Assembly (NCBI RefSeq): GCF_039693965.1
Contig: NZ_CP155576.1
Location: 124,001 to 188,000, forward strand
Direction: 5' to 3'
Origin: Moraxella sp. K1664
GTDB taxonomy: Bacteria; Pseudomonadota; Gammaproteobacteria; Pseudomonadales; Moraxellaceae
DNA length: 64,000 nucleotides
Both the position numbers and the translations under genes were made by a program. The notes below the pieces were generated by a model, which made no database searches, was not told where the DNA came from, and worked only from the letters and a program-made list of their open reading frames with translations. Shown here piece after piece: positions 52,698-61,060 of this stretch (positions within the stretch are counted from its first letter, which is position 1; the number at the start of each line of letters is the position of its first letter).

Positions 52698-55412
52698 ATG
52701 TCTCAAAAAAATTCTGCCGTTCGTCTGATTTCTTACCTAAAAAACCTAATTTTGGCAATTTTTGCTCTAATTTTTATCTTAGTGCTAACTTTTCCAATTG
52801 GGTTTTATGGCATGGCAATGTATCTTGAACCGAGCTTGCCAAACATCAAAGAATTAAAAACCATGCCCCTAGAAATGCCCCTACAAATCTACACCGCAGA
52901 CAACAAACTCATCGGGCAGTATGGCAACAGGTATTCACTGCCTGTGGCATATGAAGACATTCCTGAGACCATGATTCAAGCGTTTTTGGCGGCAGAAGAC
53001 GACACCTTTTTTGAACATACTGGCATTAGCGTCAAGGGGCTTGGGCGTGCCATTACTGAGATGATTTCAACCACGGATGGACAAACGGGCGGCTCTAGCA
53101 TCACTCAGCAGGTTGCCAAAAACTACTTTTTAAGTCCTGAACAGACCTTTGAACGCAAACTCAATGAGATGTTCATCGCCCGAAAAATCGAAAACGAACT
53201 CAACAAACAAGAAATCATGACCTTATATGTCAATAAGATTTATTTAGGTCAAGGGGCATATGGCATCCGTGCTGCTGCCAAACGTTATTATAGCAAATCG
53301 CTAGATAACCTAACCGTGGCAGAGATGGCGATGCTGGCAGGCTTGCCCAAAGCCCCATCCGACTTTAATCCTGTCATTAACCCCAAACGTGCCTTAGAGC
53401 GACGCAACTGGATTATCGGGCGAATGCTTGCCGAAGGTTACATCACCAAAGCCGAGCACGACGAAGCACTGTCTGCTGACATCGGGCTAAACATGTATCA
53501 AGAGCGGTTGGATGTCAATTTGCCTTATATCGCTGAGATGGCACGCTCCGCCTTGGTTGAACGCTATGGCACGCAAGTCATGGACAGTGGCTGGCGAGTG
53601 CAACTGACCATTGATAGTACCGACCAAATCAAAGCAAGGCAATCCATTTTAAATGGCACTTATGGTCACAACGCTTCTGCCAATACCACTTATCGTGGTG
53701 TTGAAGCATTGACAGGCAACTTAGCCAATTTTAAACCCTTTACATTTAGAGATGGTGAGCGATTTCGTGATATGCTCCCCGCCAAAGTGGTAGAAGTCAA
53801 AAACGGTCAAATCCGAGCCGAGCTCCAATCAGGCGAGACCGTGCGTGTCATCATGAACATGCATTACGCTGACAGCAGAGTCGGGGGCAAGCGTCGTGGC
53901 TTTGGCACCAATTTGGTCGCTGGTGATAGAAAAGAGCTAAAACCCGCCATTGAAGTGGGTAACATCATCAGAGTCAGCAAACAAGGCAACAGCTGGTATG
54001 TGACTCAACCGCCACGCACCCAAGGGGCATTGGTGGCGATGAACCCCCAAAATGGTGCCTTAGAAGCCGTGGTTGGTGGTTTTCACTTTAACCAAAGTAA
54101 ATTTAACCGTGCCACCCAAGGTTATCGCCAACCGGGCTCCATCATCAAGCCATTGGTCTATGCCGCCACTTTTGAGAACACCAAACTAAGCCCCAGCGAC
54201 ATCATTTCAAATGACCCCATCGTTATCGGCAACTGGCGACCCAAAAATGCTGGCGGGGGTGCAGGCGGTGCTGTCTCCATCTCTAACGCTTTGGCACGCT
54301 CACTTAACCTACCTTCCATCCGCATGATGCAACGAGCAGGGGTTGAGCCCACCCGTGAGATGTTGTCTTATTTCAGCCTAGAAAAAGACCGTCTGCCACA
54401 ATCTTTGGCATTGGCACTAGGGGCAACCGATGCCACACCCTTACAAATGGCAACCGCTTATGCCACATTTGCCAATGGCGGTCATCGCATTCAACCTTAT
54501 ATCATCGAACGCATTTATAATTTTCACAACGAAACCATTTTCCAAGCCAATCCCGTCCAAGCCTGTGCCGTATGCTTTAACAAAGAACTAAGCAAGGTAA
54601 ATACTCGCCTGCTAGATGGCTTTGGTCATACAGAAAATGACAAATCAGTCCAAGACAAAGACGACAACACCGACAGCCAATCCAATCAAAAAGAACAAGA
54701 CCCACCACAAAGTGCCGACCGCACCAAAGCTCTAATCGCCCGTGCCAATGCCGCCAAAAAAGAATTGCAATCACGTCAAGACGACCATCGCAACGAACAC
54801 CCAACTTTGGATGCCGCCCCCATCTTTGACCGCCTAAACCCCAAACAAGCCATTCAGTACGGCATCTCAGAGCAAGCCCCACGCATCCTATCGGTGCGTA
54901 CCACTCGATACATGAGTAGCATGTTAAAAGACGTGATGACAAGTGGCACCGGCAGAAGGGGCAACTTTCGCTCTGACTTAGGGGGCAAGACAGGCACCAC
55001 CAACCAAGCCAAAGACGTGTGGTTTGCGGGCATTCAACGCAATCATGTGGCAGTGGTTTGGCTGGGCTATGATGAGCCAGCATCACTTGGTTCAGGTGCC
55101 TTTGGTGGCACACTTGCCATGCCGATTTGGACTGATTTTATGAGACACCAACTAAGGGGCGAACCCATCAAATGGGTGGATGATGGCAATATCGCCAAAA
55201 GCAAAAAGACCGAGCAAAAAGTCATCAGCATCACCGATGACAACGAAGCCGAAGCCATCGAAGAGATTGCCCAAGACGAACTAGAAAGAGAAGAGCTGGC
55301 ACGAGAAGAAGCCGAGCAAGCCCTTGCCGATGAGTTCTTAGGCACAGACATTGCCGAAAGCTCTGGCGATGAGATTATCCCCGAAGGCGACGGCGAGCCT
55401 GTCAATGACTAG
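52698..55412 (+). CDS. mrcA: Penicillin-binding protein 1A
   Basis: The 904-aa bifunctional enzyme has a membrane helix (15-40), a GT51 transglycosylase domain ('AFLAAEDDTFFEHTGISVKG', 'GGSSITQQVAKNYFLSPEQT'), an OB-like insert and a transpeptidase domain with the Ser nucleophile in 'QPGSIIKPLVYA' and 'GGKTGTTNQAKDVW'. It polymerises and crosslinks peptidoglycan. A Glu/Asp-rich tail closes the protein. The IS copy 2 begins 31 bp after its stop. Divergence from pilM is the classical arrangement. Confidence 0.96.
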   Translation: MSQKNSAVRLISYLKNLILAIFALIFILVLTFPIGFYGMAMYLEPSLPNIKELKTMPLEMPLQIYTADNKLIGQYGNRYSLPVAYEDIPETMIQAFLAAEDDTFFEHTGISVKGLGRAITEMISTTDGQTGGSSITQQVAKNYFLSPEQTFERKLNEMFIARKIENELNKQEIMTLYVNKIYLGQGAYGIRAAAKRYYSKSLDNLTVAEMAMLAGLPKAPSDFNPVINPKRALERRNWIIGRMLAEGYITKAEHDEALSADIGLNMYQERLDVNLPYIAEMARSALVERYGTQVMDSGWRVQLTIDSTDQIKARQSILNGTYGHNASANTTYRGVEALTGNLANFKPFTFRDGERFRDMLPAKVVEVKNGQIRAELQSGETVRVIMNMHYADSRVGGKRRGFGTNLVAGDRKELKPAIEVGNIIRVSKQGNSWYVTQPPRTQGALVAMNPQNGALEAVVGGFHFNQSKFNRATQGYRQPGSIIKPLVYAATFENTKLSPSDIISNDPIVIGNWRPKNAGGGAGGAVSISNALARSLNLPSIRMMQRAGVEPTREMLSYFSLEKDRLPQSLALALGATDATPLQMATAYATFANGGHRIQPYIIERIYNFHNETIFQANPVQACAVCFNKELSKVNTRLLDGFGHTENDKSVQDKDDNTDSQSNQKEQDPPQSADRTKALIARANAAKKELQSRQDDHRNEHPTLDAAPIFDRLNPKQAIQYGISEQAPRILSVRTTRYMSSMLKDVMTSGTGRRGNFRSDLGGKTGTTNQAKDVWFAGIQRNHVAVVWLGYDEPASLGSGAFGGTLAMPIWTDFMRHQLRGEPIKWVDDGNIAKSKKTEQKVISITDDNEAEAIEEIAQDELEREELAREEAEQALADEFLGTDIAESSGDEIIPEGDGEPVND

Positions 55413-55480
55413 CCTACCCCAAACAAAAACACGGCTTATCTCTTGAACCGACCCCCAAATCTTAGACATAAGATTAAAGG

Positions 55481-56362
55481 TTAGGTTGTTGCAAGTGGTT
55501 GTATTAACCCTAATTGGACTAAGTTTCTGTACTTAACAGGACTTAGTCCTTTTAATTTGCTCTTTATTCTATCATGATTGTAGTAGTGTATGTACTCATC
55601 AATCACTTGTTTAAGTTCATCTGTTGATGTAAATGTGGTTGTCTCATAAAATATCTCTTGTTTTAGCGTACCAAAGAAGCTCTCTATCACAGCATTATCC
55701 AAACAATTGCCTTTTCTTGACATGCTTTGGGTTAAGCCTTGTTCTTTTAGGGTTTGTTGATACTGGTGCATTTGATAGTGCCAGCCTTGGTCTGAATGAA
55801 TGATGGGTTTGTCATCCATCTTTTCTTGGCTTAGCTTGGATAGGGCATCATTTAACATCTCTTTGACCAACTCATACGTTGGTCTGTCCTTCATCGTATA
55901 ACTGACAATCTCACCATTAAACAAGTCGATGATGGGCGATAGGTAGAGTTTTCTTTGAATGACACTGCCATCATTTGCCTTGTCTTGTACTTTAAACTCT
56001 GTGATGTCTGTTGCCCACTTTTGATTGGGTTTGTCTGCTTTAAAGTCTCTTTTGAGTATATTGTCCTGAATGGTATCTTTGCCCATTGTGCCTTTGTAAG
56101 TATTAAACTTACGTTGACGACGAACCAATGCTTTGAGTCCAAGTTTAGCCATCAGTCGTTGCACTCGTTTATGATTAATGACCATGCCTTTTTGGGCAAG
56201 CTGATTGTTAAGCTCTGATGTGATTCTACGATAACCATACCTGCCCTTGTGTTGGTGGTAGATGTGGTTAATGTGTTCTTTTAAGTCAAGGTCTTTGTCA
56301 GGCTTTGTACTTTGACGAATGTGGTAATAAAACACACTTCTTGGCAAGTTTGACACTGCCAA
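55481..56362 (-). CDS. IS3-family transposase OrfB, copy 2
   Basis: The 293-aa product appears identical to OrfB of copy 1, with the same DDE residues. It is expected to be expressed as OrfAB via the A6G site at 56467-56461. Confidence 0.93.
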   Translation of the reverse strand: MAVSNLPRSVFYYHIRQSTKPDKDLDLKEHINHIYHQHKGRYGYRRITSELNNQLAQKGMVINHKRVQRLMAKLGLKALVRRQRKFNTYKGTMGKDTIQDNILKRDFKADKPNQKWATDITEFKVQDKANDGSVIQRKLYLSPIIDLFNGEIVSYTMKDRPTYELVKEMLNDALSKLSQEKMDDKPIIHSDQGWHYQMHQYQQTLKEQGLTQSMSRKGNCLDNAVIESFFGTLKQEIFYETTTFTSTDELKQVIDEYIHYYNHDRIKSKLKGLSPVKYRNLVQLGLIQPLATT

Positions 56363-56403
56363 TAAGTCAGCAAGTTTGTGCTTATGCCTTAATTCTTGGA
56401 TGA

Positions 56404-56949
56404 TCAGGACTTGTTCTTTGTTTGTACTGATTGTTCCTTTTGACGAATTAAGGCATCTAGCTTTTTTAGATAGTCATTCTCTGCTCTAAGATAGGCAAGT
56501 TCATCAAGCAAATCATCCACACTTTTTTCGTGGTCTTGTTTGGTTTTCCAAGTTGATTTGGTTTTATTAGCGTTGTGTTTGTTTGACATTGCTTTTTTGC
56601 CTTTGGGTTTGGGTATTAGTCCCATTATACCAAAGGCTTGGTAGGACTTTAACCAAGTTGACAGTAAAGAAGGTTGTGGCAGATTAAGCTCTATGGCAAG
56701 TTGTGTAAGCGATTTGCCCTGTTGTATGGCTTGAACGGCATTAAGCTTAAAATCTGTGTCATAGACAGCCTTTGTGTGTCGTCTTTTTATGCCATCAATG
56801 CCATGTGCTTGATAGAGTTTAACCCATAGCTCTACGGTTGTGTGGTTTAGATTAAAGTGTTTGGCGGTTTGTTTGTAGCCATGATGATTAAGATAATACC
56901 CAATCACAGACAGTTTAAAGTCGGTTGTGTATTTTGCCATAAAAAGCAC
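56404..56949 (-). CDS. IS3-family transposase OrfA, copy 2
   Basis: The 181-aa product appears identical to OrfA of copy 1, with two HTH repeats and a leucine-zipper-like C-terminus. Confidence 0.92.
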   Translation of the reverse strand: MLFMAKYTTDFKLSVIGYYLNHHGYKQTAKHFNLNHTTVELWVKLYQAHGIDGIKRRHTKAVYDTDFKLNAVQAIQQGKSLTQLAIELNLPQPSLLSTWLKSYQAFGIMGLIPKPKGKKAMSNKHNANKTKSTWKTKQDHEKSVDDLLDELAYLRAENDYLKKLDALIRQKEQSVQTKNKS

Positions 56950-57041
56950 CCCAAAGGTTAGTGTGTCTAACTTTTGGGGTGCGGTTCAATATTTTCGCCC
57001 TTTTTTATGTTTTTGGTTTCATGGAGTGCGTGCCACACATC

Positions 57042-57091
57042 TTTGATTGATAGTTATTGTAAATTGATAAAATAATATTTATAATCAAGGT
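57042..57091 (+). repeat. Toxin-cassette boundary repeat, partial copy 1
   Basis: TTTGATTGATAGTTATTGTA... through ...ATATTTATAATCAAGG matches the right half of the repeats at 58601 and 59550. The left half (the AAACCCCACC hairpin) is missing, perhaps lost with the sequence between here and the IS. Confidence 0.8.
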
Positions 57092-57516
57092 TGGAAAGGC
57101 TTTGGTTATATTATTATTGACCCAACTAATGGAACGGGGGATTATCTCATTGATGGTGTGGCGAATGGGGGGGGTTTGCTTTTGTTGTTGGTTTAATGAT
57201 AGGTGTTCTTATACAGACGATTTTAATAGGAATACAAAGTAAGCTGTTTGTAGGAATTAGCGGTGCTGCAATTGCAGAGCTAACGATGGTATTAGCCCCA
57301 GTTGTTATTATGTTAACTATTTTAGTTGGTTTAATTTTAATTAATGATGATAAGAACCATACAGGATTAATCTGCTTAGGTGCTGGTATTAGTGCTGGAG
57401 TGGGAACAACAGCAGTTCTCGATTCACTGTTTTTAAGTAAAGTTTTGTATTCTGGGGCTCTTGGGGGTGCAATAGGTACAGGTTCTGGGCTTCTCGGAAT
57501 AGGTTCTTGCTTTTAA
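57089..57516 (+). pseudogene. Orphan polymorphic-toxin tip 1, out of frame at G8
   Basis: The fragment starts without a start codon in the conserved motif 'GWKGFGYIIIDPTNGTGDYL', followed by 'IDGVANGG'. At G8 (57167-57174) the frame runs into a stop; with one more G it would continue 'GFAFVVGLMIGVLIQTILIG' into the open frame that ends at 57516. That tip (~110 residues) is very hydrophobic with three to four membrane helices, suggesting a pore- or membrane-targeting effector. The putative immunity gene follows 15 bp later. Confidence 0.7.
57167..57174 (+). repeat. Poly-G tract (G8) at toxin junction
   Basis: Eight G at the border between the conserved pre-toxin motif and the variable tip. 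G9 would restore the frame. The same tract occurs at 60828-60835. Confidence 0.85.
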
Positions 57517-57531
57517 TAAGGTTTGTATACT

Positions 57532-57684
57532 ATGACAACAAATGTTAAATTTTTATTACTACTTATTGTAACAATTATTATGCTCTATTGCATGTATACA
57601 GGTATGGGTGCACACTCTTACTTTTTCCTTATATACCCTATATTATCAATACTAATACTTTTTTTAGCAAGAAAATTAAAATAG
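57532..57684 (+). CDS. Putative immunity protein 1 (50 aa, two membrane helices)
   Basis: ATG to TAG frame starting 'MTTNVKFLLLLIVTIIMLYC' with a second helix 'FFLIYPILSILILFLA' and a 'RKLK' end. Its position directly after a membrane-active toxin tip is the main argument for an immunity role. Confidence 0.55.
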   Translation: MTTNVKFLLLLIVTIIMLYCMYTGMGAHSYFFLIYPILSILILFLARKLK

Positions 57685-57753
57685 ATGCAGAGTGTGAGTC
57701 TAGTAAATCTTTAGCATTAACAAAAAAATGCTTTTGAGTTATTAATAAATTAA

Positions 57754-58200
57754 ACAAACACATTTCTGACTTGTAATAAAGAGATTATTATTAATACATC
57801 TATTGCTATTGGTATTGGAGTTGCTATATTTGTATCTGTTAGTAGTATTGAAGTGGGTACAGTAGGTACAGGTACTCCAGTTGCTGTTTTAGTAGCAAGT
57901 TTTCTTGCAAGTTTAATACCTTCTACAGCACTAGCAGCAAATAATGAAGAATGCGAAGCAAAAATTCAATGCCCAAAGGCTAGTAAATTTCATCTAAAGA
58001 CAATTGATGTATTTGGCTTCGAACATCAATACAAGGAAGAGTATGGTTTAAGTCCTGTTTCACATTTTGATATATGTGCATGCAAAGATGGTGCAATTGT
58101 TTTTGCTTCACCAGCAGGAACCTGCAATAAATCTGGGGCAACATATATCCCTAGCTACGAAAGATGGCAAAATCCAGTTGTATCATGGGAAAATAATTAA
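57754..58200 (+). pseudogene. Orphan toxin tip 1b without start or pre-toxin motif
   Basis: The frame is open from just after a TAA at 57751 to 58200, with no good start (a GTG at 57853 is possible). It encodes a hydrophobic stretch ('INTSIAIGIGVAIFVSVSSI', 'PVAVLVASFLASLIPSTALA') and then a soluble Cys-containing domain ('KTIDVFGFEHQYKEEYGLSP', 'VSHFDICACKDGAIVFASPA', 'ATYIPSYERWQNPV'). The latter looks like a compact C-terminal effector domain of an unrecognised type. Its stop overlaps the next gene as TAATG. Confidence 0.6.
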
Positions 58201-58586
58201 TGATAAGATTTATTGAGATATCAGTATTACTATCAGTTGATGACTATGTCAATTTACAAAAAATTGACATGAATTCATTAAGAAATTTTTCAACTATTCG
58301 GCTTTCACGGAACAAAGAAATCTATATTTGTAAAACTCATAAATTAGATATAGATTTCAATTTATATACAAACATGTATAGTCTAAATGATCTAATTTAT
58401 AACTATTTATTAGAATTTAATAAAATTAGCGAAATTTCACATTTATTTAAAAATTGGTCTAGTCTTTATATTATTTACGATAACGATTCTAATGAATATG
58501 AGTTAATAAATTTGGATAATAAAACCATAAAAAAACTCGCTGAATTAGGGTTAGCCATACAAACACATATTAATAATTTTGAATAA
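58200..58586 (+). CDS. Putative immunity protein 1b (128 aa, soluble)
   Basis: The protein starts 'MIRFIEISVLLSVDDYVNLQ' and is acidic and Asn-rich with no membrane helix, unlike the other immunity candidates. It is coupled (TAATG) to the soluble tip 1b, which fits a matched cytoplasmic effector and immunity pair. No family is recognised. Confidence 0.6.
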   Translation: MIRFIEISVLLSVDDYVNLQKIDMNSLRNFSTIRLSRNKEIYICKTHKLDIDFNLYTNMYSLNDLIYNYLLEFNKISEISHLFKNWSSLYIIYDNDSNEYELINLDNKTIKKLAELGLAIQTHINNFE

Positions 58587-58600
58587 CCTTAATAAATTTT

Positions 58601-58708
58601 AAACCCCACCACTTCCAAAAAAGGCTTATAAAAATCGGATTTGGTGGGGTCTAGCATTTGATTGATATAGTTATTACAAATTAATAAAATAATATTTATA
58701 ATCAAGGT
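58601..58708 (+). repeat. Toxin-cassette boundary repeat, copy 2
   Basis: A 108-bp unit: AAACCCCACCACTTCC ... GGATTTGGTGGGGTCT (hairpin, AACCCCACC/GGTGGGGT), then AGCATTTGATTGATA ... ATAATATTTATAATCAAGGT. It is nearly identical to 59550-59656. Its end runs directly into the coding motif of the next tip. Confidence 0.88.
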
Positions 58709-59150
58709 TTGAAATGCTTTGGTTATATCATTACTGATACAACAACTGGTATGGGTGCTTATATGATTAGTGGTAGGTTTAATGGTGGGGACATAACTCT
58801 GCTAACTGGATTACAAAAAGTTTTTCAATTTCTTGGTTGGGGAAATGCTTTCAAAAGCCTACTAGCAATCATTTCTGGAACGCCTTCTGCATTTTTAGGA
58901 AGCTTAGCTAGAGCATTTTTGCAACTTCATTTCTACTTGGAGTAATTAAGTTAGCATCTAACTGCAAATCAACCTTATTATCTGAAATTACTTTAATAGG
59001 TATGACAGTTTTAACTTTAGTTATCATAGGGAGTTGGTTTTATTTGCTGCTCCCGCTCTAGTAGTTCTACTTAGTATGTTCACTGTAGGATACGTTAATT
59101 CACAGTTAGTATCTAACGTAGTTAATACTAGAGTCTGCAAAGAAGGGTAA
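58706..59150 (+). pseudogene. Orphan polymorphic-toxin tip 2, two frame breaks
   Basis: It starts in a divergent pre-toxin motif 'CFGYIITDTTTGMGAYMISG', then 'LLTGLQKVFQFLGWGNAFKS'. One extra T at the T5 of 58916-58920 continues it as 'FATSFLLGVIKLASNCKSTL', and one extra G at 59029-59031 continues it as 'ELVLFAAPALVVLLSMFTVG' to the stop at 59150. The reconstructed tip has at least three membrane helices. Without both changes the product stops at 58945. Confidence 0.62.
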
Positions 59151-59154
59151 TTCA

Positions 59155-59397
59155 ATGAAAAATTACGGTGAAACAAGTATCAGAAAAGGTTTTTGGATAG
59201 AAGCTCTTCTATGGGGTATATCCGTGGTATTAGGATTAGTTTTTGGGATTACTCATATAATATTACTGTTTGTTTTTGGAATTATTCTAATAATGTTGCA
59301 AAATATGAAAAATGGTAAGTTAAGTAAGGCTGGAGTTTTTACTATTTTAATCTCTTTTTTCCTAGGTATTATACAATTTTATAAAACTAAATTATGA
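59155..59397 (+). CDS. Putative immunity protein 2 (80 aa, membrane)
   Basis: 'MKNYGETSIRKGFWIEALLW' is followed by three hydrophobic helices. It starts 4 bp after the corrected stop of tip 2, with GAAGGG upstream, so it is probably coupled to it. Role inferred from position and from the membrane nature of tip 2. Confidence 0.58.
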   Translation: MKNYGETSIRKGFWIEALLWGISVVLGLVFGITHIILLFVFGIILIMLQNMKNGKLSKAGVFTILISFFLGIIQFYKTKL

Positions 59398-59455
59398 ATC
59401 GGAATCTAACTTTTTTCCTACTCAGACTAATTCAATCTGGATTTGATAAGGACGA

Positions 59456-59530
59456 TGATGCAAGCTGGCGTACAAAGCTACTTTGCCATTAACCAAGCCC
59501 AAGATACTATCACCACCAAACAACACAGTA
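59456..59530 (+). pseudogene. Short fragment of the toxin body
   Basis: GATGATGCAAGCTGGCGTAC and the following ~45 bp repeat the sequence at 60136-60205 with few changes, encoding 'MMQAGVQSYFAINQAQD'. It breaks off soon after, so it is a truncated duplicate. Confidence 0.7.
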
Positions 59531-59549
59531 AGATATGACTAGACTAATT

Positions 59550-59656
59550 TAAACCCCACCACTTCCAAAAAAGGCTTATAAAAATCGGATTTGGTGGGGT
59601 CTAGCATTTGATTGATAGTTATTGTAAATTGATAAAATAATATTTATAATCAAGGT
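59550..59656 (+). repeat. Toxin-cassette boundary repeat, copy 3
   Basis: A 107-bp unit nearly identical to 58601-58708, with the same AACCCCACC/GGTGGGGT hairpin and the same junction to a pre-toxin motif. Confidence 0.88.
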
Positions 59657-59791
59657 TGGAAAGGCTCTGGTTATATCATTATTGACCCACAGACTGGCTC
59701 AGGGGCTTATCTCATTGACGGTGGTGCAATTGGAGCATTTATAGCTTTCTTCTTAGGTGATACTTTTGCTGAGCTGTATCAGGAGCTGTAA
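59654..59791 (+). pseudogene. Orphan toxin tip 3, very short
   Basis: A 45-residue frame without a start codon: 'GWKGSGYIIIDPQTGSGAYL', 'IDGGAIGAFIAFFLGDTFAE', 'LYQEL'. The conserved motif is intact, but the variable part is only ~20 residues, so most of the effector has been lost or this is a natural stub. Confidence 0.62.
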
Positions 59792-59816
59792 ACAATTTAT
59801 CTTGTAGAGAAATGCC

Positions 59817-60122
59817 ATGAACAATATAAACAATTTGGATTATATCTTACTAATTATTTCTTCATTAATAGTTTCGTATTTTATTTTACTGAAATATAAG
59901 GATTATCATCAGAGCTTAAAGATTAAATATTATTTTCATTTTACCAATCTCATTTATTCGTTTTGTGGCATATTGTCTTTCTATTTGGCGTTGGAAATGT
60001 ACAATCAGGCATTTATTCAATATAAAATTGAAGGATTAATGAAGCTATTTATCATAACAATTATTTCAGCAGTTGTTATGCCTATTATCTGGAAATCTAA
60101 TATGCGTAAATATATGAAATAG
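59817..60122 (+). CDS. Putative immunity protein 3 (101 aa, membrane)
   Basis: The protein has three predicted membrane helices ('YILLIISSLIVSYFILLKY', 'LIYSFCGILSFYLALEM', 'LFIITIISAVVMPIIW') and lies 25 bp after tip 3. It is taken as the immunity gene of the lost effector. Confidence 0.55.
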   Translation: MNNINNLDYILLIISSLIVSYFILLKYKDYHQSLKIKYYFHFTNLIYSFCGILSFYLALEMYNQAFIQYKIEGLMKLFIITIISAVVMPIIWKSNMRKYMK

Positions 60123-60137
60123 CCAGTAAAAAGGGCG

Positions 60138-60428
60138 ATGATGCAAGCTGGCGTACAAAGCTATTTTGCAATTAACCAAGCCCAAGATGTGATTGCTAAA
60201 CAACATGGCAATGTGTTAAAATCCCCCTTTATGGCGTATGGTAGCTTTGCGACTTATATTCACCCAAATAAACGCTATGGTATTATTTTCGGGGGAAGTT
60301 TTAAGGGCATGATGATGGATATTGACCAATTAATGTATCAAGCGGTAAGTCGTGATAATGATAACAATGAGTTAAAAGGCTTTATCCAAAGTCAGGGGGT
60401 TGCTATCATCTATAACAATTGGAGGTAA
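60138..60428 (+). pseudogene. Fragment of the conserved toxin body (pre-C-terminal region)
   Basis: The 96-aa frame encodes 'MMQAGVQSYFAINQAQDVIA', 'YGSFATYIHPNKRYGIIFGG' and 'MDIDQLMYQAVSRDNDNNEL', soluble sequence that would precede the pre-toxin motif in a full-length protein. It ends abruptly at 60428, where another small gene begins, so the body is broken here. The N-terminal secretion part is not in this window. Confidence 0.55.
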
Positions 60429-60432
60429 TGTC

Positions 60433-60621
60433 TTGGACTGGCATATATTTGGTAACGTCCTAACCAATTTAGACTGGATTTATATCATTCCATCAGCATT
60501 ATTGCTTATAGCATTAGACATTAATAGAACTAGATACAAAAGCAATCCTTATGTTTGTATAATGTTAGTATTTATTTGGTTTATAACATTAGCTACTTTA
60601 GCAAATATATATCCTGTTTAA
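60433..60621 (+). CDS. Putative immunity protein (62 aa, membrane)
   Basis: GGAGG at 60421-60425 stands 7 bases before a TTG start; the product 'LDWHIFGNVLTNLDWIYIIP' has two membrane helices. It interrupts the toxin body between 60428 and 60649, so it looks like a leftover of a cassette whose tip is gone. Confidence 0.45.
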   Translation: MDWHIFGNVLTNLDWIYIIPSALLLIALDINRTRYKSNPYVCIMLVFIWFITLATLANIYPV

Positions 60622-60648
60622 TAATGAACTTTATGTGTTATAGTCAGA

Positions 60649-61039
60649 TTATCCCAAAACTTAGCCTATCTAGCGGTGTGATGACGGATATCCGTGATAA
60701 TGTGGCGGTGGGTCGTACTATGGCACTTGAAAAGACGATTAACTATAAGGGCTGGAAAGGCTCTGGTTATATTATCATTGACCCACAGACTGGGAGTGGG
60801 GCTTATTTAATTGATGGGGGTAATAATGGGGGGGGTGGGCTGCTTTATATAATGCATTGGGTATATTATTACAATTCTTTTCATATGTTGCAGATTTTTC
60901 CTCAAAGCTACTTCAAATAGCACAATACTCCAATGAGTTGAAAGGTGCAATTAGTGTTTTAGATGATGTTTTAGGAAAATATTTTGTTGTAGCACGATTT
61001 ACCCAAACCATAGGTGGTATATTACTTGCTGAGTCGTAG
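60649..61039 (+). pseudogene. Toxin C-terminal region 4, out of frame at G8
   Basis: Conserved part: 'SSGVMTDIRDNVAVGRTMAL', 'EKTINYKGWKGSGYIIIDPQ', 'TGSGAYLIDGGNNGG'. At G8 (60828-60835) the zero frame leads to a random tail ending at 60920. One more G would continue 'WAALYNALGILLQFFSYVAD' and 'LKGAISVLDDVLGKYFVVAR' to the stop at 61039. This is the longest conserved stretch upstream of a tip in the locus. Confidence 0.7.
60828..60835 (+). repeat. Poly-G tract (G8) at toxin junction, second
   Basis: Same position relative to the coding motif and same length as the tract at 57167-57174; G9 would join body and tip. Confidence 0.85.
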
Positions 61040-61060
61040 AAAACCATAGGCTTTTGATAT

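Larger units (their letters stand above)
55444..56988 (-). mobile_element. IS3-family insertion sequence, copy 2 (inverted relative to copy 1)
   Basis: It is 1545 bp with the same ends and the same two ORFs as the copy at 4317-5861, in opposite orientation. The flanks are TCT on the left and ATA on the right, so no 3-bp target duplication is seen, unlike copy 1. This points to an adjacent deletion or recombination after insertion. Confidence 0.94.

Noticed and set aside
60555-60920. A 121-aa gene in the zero frame through the G8 tract
   Set aside because: Its first ~30 residues read through the end of the previous gene and its tail after the G tract is random. Only the middle part matches the conserved toxin motif.
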